Of a stretch of DNA of 64,000 nucleotides, positions 56,429 to 64,000 are shown piece by piece. The DNA lies in the NCBI GenBank assembly GCA_037044905.1, contig JBAOKB010000068.1, positions 19,224 to 83,223 on the forward strand, written 5' to 3'. The DNA comes from Hortaea werneckii. Its lineage: Eukaryota > Ascomycota > Dothideomycetes > Mycosphaerellales > Teratosphaeriaceae. A program made the translations under genes and the position numbers. Each line of letters begins with the position of its first letter. The stretch's first letter is position 1. Below the pieces are notes generated by a model. The model had not been told where the DNA came from and did not search any database. It was given only the letters and a program-made list of their open reading frames with translations.

Positions 56429-56653
56429 ACTCATCGGAGAAGAGTCGTAAGAGGCGGATAGCGAGCGTGCGGCCGAGTAAGAAGGCATATAGAAAGGGCA
56501 CTAGGCAGCTTGTGAAACTGCGAAATGGCAAGTAATGACGGTACCAAGATAGGAAGTACATGAAGTAATTAATAAGCAATGAAACTTGGAATCTCTCCTG
56601 TGGGTCCCTAATCCCTGCCGCTACGAGACTTCATAACGATTGTAGGCACCGTA

Positions 56654-56825
56654 CACGATTATAGACGCTCGCAGGCAAGACAGGCGGGCACAGGTAGACG
56701 ATTACAGACGCTCGTCCGTAGGCGAGATAGGCGGTTGCAGACAGATGTAGACGATTATAACGCTCGCAGGCAAGAAAGCCGGGTGCAGGCGATCGATATA
56801 GACGATTATGGGCGACGATTGGGGA
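56654..56825. repeat. CGATTATA-core repeat island 1 (about 50-bp units)
   Basis: About three tandem units of roughly 50 bp, each beginning (t/c)a(g/c)acgatta(t/c)a and including gacgctcgcaggcaag, plus a partial fourth. The same words occur, inverted, at 63080-63240. Confidence 0.8.
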
Positions 56826-57059
56826 TGATAGTAGATTTCAACGGGTATTGGAATAAAAGTGCGTGTGATACAAGGTTCCCATACTTAATAGAATACCATC
56901 GATCCCTTAAGATCATTCATCTTCCGTAACCGTAACCGTTCCTCGGCTTTCCCTTGGATGGCCAATTTGCATCAAGAAAAATGGAAGATCACTTGCTCCT
57001 TGCCGTCCCAATGATTTACCGCCTGGTCGATTTTTCCACAGCTTCATCGTCCTAATTGG

Positions 57060-57135
57060 GGGATGCGCCGCGCAGTGGAGGTTGAACTCCATGCAAGAAT
57101 CTTCTGACGAGCAATACCGCTGTATATCCACATTC
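57060..57135 (+). repeat. Repeat copy D (inverted relative to A-C)
   Basis: Encodes NSMQESSDEQYRC on the plus strand, matching the end of copy C. Only the last 25 or so codons are similar. Confidence 0.6.
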
Positions 57136-57289
57136 TCCGTTGGATTATTGGCTCTCTATGCTACTACATTGTACCTTCGGTTAAAAACACACGATCTATG
57201 GCAATGAGATGTAATGGATCTTGAGGCCGTATCCTGCCCTCGGACCTTCATTGTTGCAGGCCAGTCTAGGCAGACATCTGGCCCAGACA

Positions 57290-57768
57290 TCAAAACCTTG
57301 CCATGCAAGCTCGTTGGAAAGGATATACATACAGAGGCTCGGCAAAGATGTAGTATAGCTCCTTTGCCTCGATCCCACTTTGGCCTTGGTTCGGCTTGAA
57401 GTAACCCGCAAAGACACACTCGTTGGGGCCCATATTGCGGAGATATGGCTCAAGACGTCGAACATAGCGCATGTTCCACAGCATGAGATCCCCGACTATG
57501 GTGCTCTCGCCAATGGTAAAGAGCTGGTGCGGTAGAGGAGGCCCATAAAGTGCCTTCTGCTCATCGATGAATGTCGTGCGAAAGCAGCCGTTTGTTTTAG
57601 CTTCTTCCTCGCTTGAAACACGGTGCTGTTGGTATTGCGACGTATCTTGTCCTTCTGGAACTGCTCGTCGGATAGTTTGTCACGTCGGACCATCTCTTTG
57701 CGGGTGCTTGCATTCTGCGAATGCGACCCTTCGGTCTTACGCCTCTTGAGCGCAGATTGGTTAGACAT
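57290..57768 (-). CDS. Uncharacterised 132-aa protein, divergent from the H3-like gene
   Basis: Exon 1 (57768-57741) and exon 2 (57660-57290) join across an 80-bp intron with a GTAAGA donor, a GTGACAAAC branch-like word and a GCAG acceptor. The join is in frame and gives 132 aa. The core reads TTFIDEQKALYGPPLPHQLF, TIGESTIVGDLMLWNMRYVR, LRNMGPNECVFAGYFKPNQ and KELYYIFAEPLYVYPFQ, a compact globular composition. Without the intron the N-terminal frame stops at 57496 and the rest lacks an ATG-proximal start. No family is recognised. It lies 355 bp from the start of the H3-like gene, head to head. Confidence 0.55.
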
Positions 57769-58123
57769 AGTGACCGTGTTCTCCTTCCTCAGCAACGTTT
57801 AAAGCAGTTGACAAGTCTTGATCGAGAAAGTATCCCAGAAGTAGTCTGTAGCCTACTAATGGAAGAAAGTCTCAAGAAATGTTTCGCCATGTGAATGTCC
57901 ACATTCACGTGTGAATCTGAAAAGTGAAGCTTCACTCCCCCCAATCACAGTCTTCACTTTGGACCTTTACTTCATCATTCACTTTCATGAGGACTGCGTC
58001 CACTGGCTTGCCTGTTGTCATATAAGACATCTTCTCTGACATCTAATACATTCCGAACTCTTCTGACAACGACACTCCAAAGTCTGTCCAATACACTTCG
58101 GCGGTAACCTTCAACACTCGACA
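57769..58123. promoter_or_regulatory. Head-to-head promoter with palindromic TTCAC sites
   Basis: A 355-bp spacer shared by the 132-aa gene and the H3-like gene. It holds an inverted repeat GTGAATGT-cc-ACATTCAC (57891-57908), a perfect 14-bp palindrome AGTGAAGCTTCACT (57923-57936), and further TTCACTTT words near 57952 and 57980. Dense, symmetrical sites suggest binding by a dimeric regulator. A similar set of words occurs upstream of the 963-aa gene. Confidence 0.55.
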
Positions 58124-58696
58124 ATGGCGGGAAGAGCTGTCAAGAGCAAACGAGCGAGGGTCATATTCGGGCCAGTGACACGCCCACCGCTAAAGAAGGA
58201 ACTCGGTATTGCACACAGAAAACATCAACGAGCCAGTGTCTCCATGACCAACAACCGGAGGAAACGTCTTTACAAGACAGGTGGTAAGTCTAAGAATGGG
58301 AAGGTATTTGCGTTCAGGCCGATCTAACCATCTCGCAGCGGGCGGACTTAGGAAGAGCAAGAGATACCAGAAGCCAACAGACGACTCGGTACCTGAGCTT
58401 GCTTTCCAGCACCGCATTAAGGAGGTAGTAGAAGGCTTTCTGAGCGATGTTCGATTCCAAGATTACCCTATGGGTGCTTTGCAAGAAGCTGCAGAAGCAT
58501 ACATGGAACGTATCTTCGACTGTACGTAAACTCCTCCCCCTTCCCCTCCCCCCCCCCCCCGCGCCGATAGCACTTCTTAACGCTAACTTGAACAGCTGTC
58601 AAACGCACTGCTCGACATGCAAACCATCTCAAGATCCAGAAGAAGGATATCGTGGTTCTTTTCGATTTCCTGCGAAGCTGGGGCGTGATGCGGTAG
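58124..58696 (+). CDS. Highly diverged histone H3-family protein
   Basis: Three exons (58124-58283, 58339-58521, 58596-58696) give 147 aa. The histone-fold region matches H3 in order: LRKSKRYQKPT (H3 LREIRRYQKST), ELAFQHRIKEVVEGFLSDVR (H3 [20 protein letters not shown]), FQ, then ALQEAAEAY (identical to H3), and HANHLKIQKKDI (H3 HAKRVTIMPKDI). The C terminus, VVLFDFLRSWGVMR, replaces the H3 QLARRIRG end; the W-G is reminiscent of fungal CENP-A ends. Loop 1 has no insertion relative to H3, unlike many CENP-A proteins. The N-tail is basic but lacks ARTKQTARKS and ARKSAP, so K4, K9 and K27 sites are absent. It is an H3 variant or a decayed or repurposed CENP-A; nucleosome incorporation is inferred. 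Confidence 0.82.
58540..58560. repeat. Homopolymeric C run in intron 2 of the H3-like gene
   Basis: An uninterrupted run of about 13-14 C follows a CT-rich stretch just inside intron 2 (58522-58595). Long C runs are unusual in fungal introns and are prone to sequencing error and slippage. Confidence 0.8.
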
Positions 58697-58892
58697 GAAT
58701 TCTTCGGATCAAGCCCTGAAAGCAACCTGGATGGCAGAAGGGTAGATTTGAGGGCATCTTAGGGATAAAGGCATTTGGGTGGGTGGCTCGACAATTATCA
58801 TCTGCTTGGCAAGTTGGCCAGCCTCATGAGTTTATGATTTGTAAAAGTATCATAGCGACGGTATCATGGAGACGGCGTTATAGCGACCAATT

Positions 58893-59054
58893 GGGACGAT
58901 TATGACGATTGCAACGTTGTGACGATTGTGACGATTATGACGTTGTGACGATTGTGACGATTGTGACGATTGTGACGATTATGACGATTGCAACGTCGTG
59001 ACGATTATAACGACCATGACAGCGTGGACTGCTGGCATGGTCGTTATAATCGTC
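58893..59054. repeat. gacgattgtgacgattat minisatellite ending in a 19-bp hairpin
   Basis: About ten imperfect copies of a 9-12 bp gacgatt(g/a)t(g/a) unit run from 58893 to 59010. The last unit forms the left arm (59000-59018) of a perfect 19-bp inverted repeat, with the right arm at 59036-59054 and a 17-nt loop. Confidence 0.9.
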
Positions 59055-62000
59055 CTCAATGCAGAATCGCAGGTTACTGCGGTGACTGGATGTCTATCGT
59101 ATACAAAATCACCTTCCTGACCCGTTCCTCGAATAATAACTGTTGACACTCATATTCCATAGCCTGAGTCGGATAGCATTCATCGCTCCTCTTACTTGCT
59201 CAACATCCATGCGATTAACTACGCCAATGACGTGGCGACAAGCCCATTTCCTCAAGCTCATCCACCTCCGGTGCTACTCGATTCAATTTTGGCGTCCTGC
59301 ATGCGAGAGATTGGACTATTCCGTTGATTCTGGCGGCGGGATTGATGGCGTGATTTGATGGGACTCTTCCGCGGCTACGAAGGCCGTTGGTTGTTCAGGT
59401 TGCTCGTATTCCTAGTTGAAAGGAAGGATGGCCAGGTGTCGGCCACTATCGCTAAGCGTCGATTGATTCAAAACGTCCGGTTGGAGCCGGCCAATTCAGC
59501 TCCAACTACTCGAATGCCCTCATGTCTTGGGCTTTCTCAGCGACAGCGATCGCAATCTCATGGTAAGAGGACCGCTCATGGAAGTAGGTCGTTGTCCTCG
59601 CTCAGACGAAGAGGAGTTCCTGCTGGCTAGGCTCTCGCTGCTCGCGCTGCTGGCAGACGAAGATCGTGCTCTCGTTTCGGCTAAGACATCGTCCAAGTTG
59701 GCATTGGCCTGGGAGCGAGGCACAAAGGAGTTGTCAAGAATCTCGACAAACTTCGATTCCGTCATATTGATCGATCGATTGAATTCTGTGCAAAGGGATA
59801 ATAGAATTCACACAAGGCCGGCGAGGTCAGGCCTGATATTGTCAATGATCAAGTTGCGTGGGTGAGGACTGAGAAACAGCAGTGGATGGCGTAAAAGAGT
59901 AAAGGAAAACAGCGAGGCAAACAGCAATAATGCCCAAAAACAAGCTATGCAAACGCAAGCTGCCACGCGCGCCTTGACCTGTCATCTGCAGGGTCTGCTC
60001 GTCAGGGTCGGCGCCGCGCACACTGCCCCCGTTTTCCGTATGCGGTCTGCTGGTGTCACGGCGGCGGAGCCTCGACATGCCGTCATATCTCCATTCACGT
60101 CTCCATCGTCTCCATTGCTCGCTTAGTCGCATCCACCACACCAGTTGACACTAACAGCTAAAGGGTAGCGAAACCAGGTCCGCTGCTTCCGTTCGGTTGG
60201 TTCGGACGTGATCAAGACGCGTACGTAGGCTCGTTTAGGGCCAACGCGCCGTAGAGCGGTAAACGTTAACGGTTCTGACGAGTGTCAAATGACGTACAGA
60301 GGTGCCACCCAAAAACTGCTCACAAGCTTTTTAGAAAAAGTCGGCCGTGAGATTGCCGGGTACCTGCCGTACAGCGTACAGATCAACCAATCGAAAGCAA
60401 CGATGTCGGCCTTCCTACTGTTGGCAATATGCCGGCAAGGGCATAACCGAACACGCCGAGCTTGCCGAGTCATTGTTTCTGGGTTTACCATACTTGCTGC
60501 CCCGTAAAATCTGGCTGCCTGTAGCTTTCGGTGACATGTCGTGCTCTCTTCGCACGCAAAAGCTCGGAGATCGTTCATCCCACGTCCTAGTCTCTGCCGG
60601 CCGTGTGACACGATCAAAGGTCTAGACCGGAGCTCTATTGCACGACAAGCTTTCATCGCGCCGTGGGTGAACGCTACAGCTCCGCGTGAGCACAGTTGGA
60701 CGGTGCCATGCCTCTTTTCGGCAGGATCACAACAACAAGGTCGGCATCCTGCGTCACAAATAGTAGCAGGATGCGCTCCATTTATCACGACGATCCCATG
60801 ACGATCCTCAAGCAGTGCGAGCACACTGTCACCTGTCGACCCAAATGGCAGTCTCTGTTAGCTTGGGAATCGATCGACCTTCTCTCGGTAATAGCTCGTG
60901 TCATTGAAATGCCTTTGCAAATGAGCCACGACAAAAGGTTGTCCTGACTGCACGCTTTGGTGAGATCCTTGGTAAAGGAAATGGTCTGTCTGTGTCGCAC
61001 TGCCAATGGCTTTCCATATTTCCTACTTCCTAGGAGGTATGCCCTATCTTTGCAGTACCGTCCAACACCTTGCGCCAAGTCTTCGCCGACGCCTTCTAGA
61101 AGTAGGACAGCAGTCTGTGCGTTGCGTTGAAGACTTGGAGGACACTTTCAACATTTGGCATCCTTCGTTGAACCCTCTTGGGCTTCTTGTGCGTGGATAT
61201 TGGTCGTTCACGAGGCGCGGCACTTTCTCCGTGTGTGCCTCGCAAACATTTCTTCCAGGGACCAGATGAGAGACAATATTACCTGTGAGTTATCGTGGTC
61301 TAGATCAATCTTTCGCAAATGCAGCGTGCGACATCCTCTTAATGACGACATAGCTCTACTATTGCCAAACTACTGCTGGTTCTTACAATCGGAATCACAA
61401 CCGACTGTCACGGAAGACAGTACCCAAATGCGCAAGAAATACCTCTTAAAGGCTTGCGCGGCAACAGCTTGTCTCCGTGGTCGGCAAGCCGTAAATCTTA
61501 ATGCGTTCGCTGTTGTCCCAAGATGCCGCAATGCATCCGGCCTCCCTACGTCAGTCAATTCATAGGACGACTAGGATGCAACGCGAAAGGTTAATGGAAT
61601 CCCCGGTTTCTGCTCGAGGCAATGTGCCGGGCGCCGTGAAGTTCTACCAACTTGGTCACGTCGAGATAGCAGTGGCTGCATGTGGGTTTAAGATGCCATA
61701 CAAGCTCTACAGGCTGCGAAAGTTCAGTCAAGTCCGAGCAGTATGTCATTAACTTCTAAAAATTCGCCCAGGGTAAGGTCAAGGTGGCAGTCAAGATTGG
61801 CTGTCCGGATGGACTAGAGGCCGAATCTCGATGGAAGAGATTGGTACGTCGCTTGCTGGCTGTCTTCGCTAGACATGTAGCAGTGCCTACCAGTTGACGG
61901 CGGGCAGGGCTTCGCATGCGTGCCCTGGGGTAGCTTCCTCGATTACTGCAGACGCTCCATCCGTTCTTGAACGCAATTAGGGTCCAAGTAGCAGTGGACC

Positions 62001-62891
62001 TCCATCATGAGGCTTGGAGGACTGAAGTTCCCCGAACCTGCATCGTGTATCTCGTTTTCGACCATGCGACATGGTATCGGTATCGATTTTACCTCTGATG
62101 AGGCATGCAGCAAGCCGCCTCACTCGATGTAGGCTGTGCGCATCCTTCCAATCATTCCACAGATAACAACGCACACCATCTCCTGCCCTGCCTCATGGAC
62201 AACACGTGCTTAGGGACGGCAAAGGCATGCGCGTCAGCCCGGCTGCGAACGGCTGAACAGTTCACGACTGCGGACAACGCATGCACGATGGTCCCCATCC
62301 CCCTCCCAAGCGACCAAGCGGCCGCAGAATGGGTCCCCATATGTAGCTGCTTGCCCGAACTCGCATACATAGGGCTGATGAGCAGGTCGTCAGCAGCACC
62401 CAACAATTGTCGAATGAAGTGTACCGGAAGGACTGTAGATCGGCTTAATACATCAGGTGATCATCTGGAGATGTGTGATTAGCCTCGTCTTAGATCCAAC
62501 GAACCTCGCCAACGGATGAAGGGAAGGTTGGCAGAGCTGTTGGGTTGTTTCCCATGATGTTTTGTGGTGTACTGGCAAAGCTGCACGTTGGTGTACCTGC
62601 TTTCCTCAGGCGCCGAACGGCTGCCGATGACTACTGCCTGAAGCTGCAGTCCGAAGTGGTGTAGTGGGCTGCCTGCATAGCGGCATGAAGCGCTGTGATG
62701 GGAACCGCGATCAGCGCGATAGGAGACTGGGGTGGAGGCAGCAGCCGTGTCGTGGAGTCCACGTGAGGAACCCGTTCGAACGTCATGTCATGGCAATCGC
62801 TTACCATTGGCAGGGAGGCTTAAAGGAATACGATGTAAATGTGGGAAAAGCGAGCAGGTGCGGTAGGTAGAGTGTCCAATTTGCGAAAATC
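59055..62891. other. Degenerate or gene-poor 3.8-kb region
   Basis: Fragments with protein-like composition occur without a full gene model. A plus-strand frame near 59161-59324 reads ESDSIHRSSYLLNIHAINYA and SPFPQAHPPPVLLDSILASC. A frame at 59527-59865 reads SDEEEFLLARLSLLALLADE and WERGTKELSRISTNFDSVIL. These could be exons of one spliced gene. Frames at 60289-61565 change phase repeatedly and look decayed. No domain is recognised. Confidence 0.35.
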
Positions 62892-63316
62892 AATCACATA
62901 GTGATCCCAAGCGTACAAGTGGTCAGAAGATCTCTAAGGAACGGTCACGGAACACTGGATAACGAATTACTCCAAGGAAGATATAGCATTCTATTAAGTA
63001 CAAAACCTTTGATTACAAGCACTACTGTCTTAAAACACGTGGAAACACTACTATGGATCCCTATCAATCACTGCCTTTCTTGCCTACGAGGGTCTATAAT
63101 CGTCTACGGTTGCTACCCGGAGCTTTGCCTGCGATCGTCTATAATCGTCCATGGGCGCCTTACAAAAGTTATGAGATCTCCGGTTAGCGGGGGCGATTAT
63201 AGCCCACCGGTCAACTGGTCAACTGGGACGATTATAGCCGGTTCGAAGTAGTGTGGTAGGCTTGCCTGCTAACTAATCACATAGTAGTCCCAAGCGTGTA
63301 ATGGGTCAGAAGACCT
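62892..63316. repeat. Direct repeats of 42 bp flanking CGATTATA island 2
   Basis: Two 42-bp direct copies (62892-62933 and 63275-63316), starting aatcacatagt and ending gtcagaaga(t/c)ct, differ at about seven positions. Between them two 45-bp-spaced units (ttgcct(a/g)cgag then tctataatcgtc, at 63080 and 63125) and inverted gcgattatagcc and gacgattatagcc words (63190-63240) form a second island of the repeat family seen at 56.65 kb. Confidence 0.8.
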
Positions 63317-63720
63317 GTTTTGAATCTATCCAAGCCTGTTCGCGCCAGTGAAATGCCCAACGAATGAATACTTCGCCAACACATGGGGTATATAGACTTT
63401 TTCTCTCGCGCAAGACCGACCAGTAGCAATGCGGGCCTGTAAGATTAAACGCTCCAACGATTTATCAAAGCAAAGAGTCGCACACGTGTGTGCGTGTGCG
63501 TGCTTCCCCATCCTATCCAACGCGCGTGACCAAATTACTTTTACATTCTCGAGGTCCCATTCCCCAAAACAAAAGCCCGGTTTAGATAGCATCCTGAACT
63601 CCAATAAAGATCCTTGTCGCAATATGTCGGGTATCAGAAGGCCAAAAAATGCAGTATCGCAGCGTGACTCATCGAAACGAGCAGTTGAAAGCTGATTCGC
63701 CGCGCGCCGTCCTTTCTCAT

Positions 63721-64000
63721 CTATGCACTTGGGTGGCGTAGGATCTCTTCGCAGTTCGCATCGAATCGCATAGACCACAAACGCATCCCCGTCATCAGTT
63801 TCTCCGTGCGCTCCAACTCGCGGTCACGGCCAAACAATGAATAGACAAATTCGCATCCACTGTTCTTCCCCATCGTCACGTTCTTCGCGCCGCCATTCTC
63901 CTTCTGGGCGGCCTTCCACATGTAGTTCTCGCATGCCTTCAGCACCTTGTTGAAGCGTTGCCATAGCCGCTCGCCAGACTCGAGGAAGTCATCAACGAGA
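63721..64000 (-). CDS. 3' part of an uncharacterised gene running off the window
   Basis: The frame is open from the window edge (64000) to a stop at 63721, about 92 codons. It reads LVDDFLESGERLWQRFNKVL, then ACENYMWKAAQKENGGAKN, and ends FDANCEEILRHPSA. It is helical and charged, with strong protein-like composition. The 5' end lies outside the window. No family is recognised. Confidence 0.6.
   Translation of the reverse strand, partial: LVDDFLESGERLWQRFNKVLKACENYMWKAAQKENGGAKNVTMGKNSGCEFVYSLFGRDRELERTEKLMTGMRLWSMRFDANCEEILRHPSA

Noticed and set aside
58124..58338. Reading the H3-like gene as a 67-aa ORF and a separate 82-aa ORF
   Set aside because: A GTAAGT...GCAG intron joins them in frame and recreates the H3 LRxxxRYQKxT helix.
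60285..61565. Possible transposon remnant
   Set aside because: Several phase-shifting frames look decayed, but no transposase, reverse transcriptase or terminal repeats could be identified.

Overview
The window looks like a gene-dense euchromatic segment of a filamentous ascomycete (Pezizomycotina, probably a Dothideomycete; this is inferred from gene content and style, not from a marker). Genes are mostly single-copy eukaryotic housekeeping genes on both strands. They have zero to four short introns, usually 48-90 bp with GT(A/G)AGT-type donors and CTAAC/CTGAC-like branch sites. Spacers are 0.3-3 kb. No bacterial operons, CRISPR or intact transposons were seen. Splice models were built by eye and every one was checked for reading-frame consistency.

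Layout: 0-6 kb holds a tocopherol-cyclase-like protein, a 73-aa conserved small protein, a secreted agmatinase-type ureohydrolase and an Fpg/MutM DNA glycosylase. 6-19 kb holds NatA subunit Nat1/Naa15, a CFEM wall protein, beta-COP (Sec26), Mago nashi, the GID ligase receptor Gid4 and the THO subunit Tex1/THOC3. 19-30 kb holds a 963-aa orphan, a Whi2-like BTB protein, a zinc alcohol dehydrogenase, a Nug1-related protein that lacks its GTPase domain, and the Rpl4 chaperone Acl4. 31-45 kb holds a possible small basic-motif protein, the Clr2 silencing factor, a DUF7053 START-like protein, a Sat4/Hal4-type kinase preceded by a 3-kb gene-poor stretch, and a membrane-anchored GNAT. 45-53 kb holds a 1,300-aa PPR protein, phosphomevalonate kinase (Erg8) and an intron-containing tRNA-Leu(UAG).

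From about 53 kb to the end the character changes. Housekeeping genes stop, and degenerate repeat copies, short-period repeat islands with a CGATTATA-type core, a perfect 19-bp hairpin and direct repeats appear. In this zone lie small spliced genes that no single reading frame reveals: a 187-aa three-exon gene, a 132-aa two-exon gene and, divergent from the latter, a three-exon gene for a highly diverged histone H3-family protein of 147 aa. This H3-like gene in a repeat-rich setting is the most interesting object in the window. The GTPase-less Nug1 relative is the second.

Functional themes: translation and ribosome biogenesis (Nat1, Nug1-like, Acl4, tRNA-Leu), RNA export and EJC (Tex1, Mago), trafficking (Sec26), proteolysis (Gid4), chromatin (Clr2, H3-like), sterol precursors (Erg8) and stress or ion signalling (Whi2-like, Sat4-like). 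These genes are neighbours without evident cluster logic.
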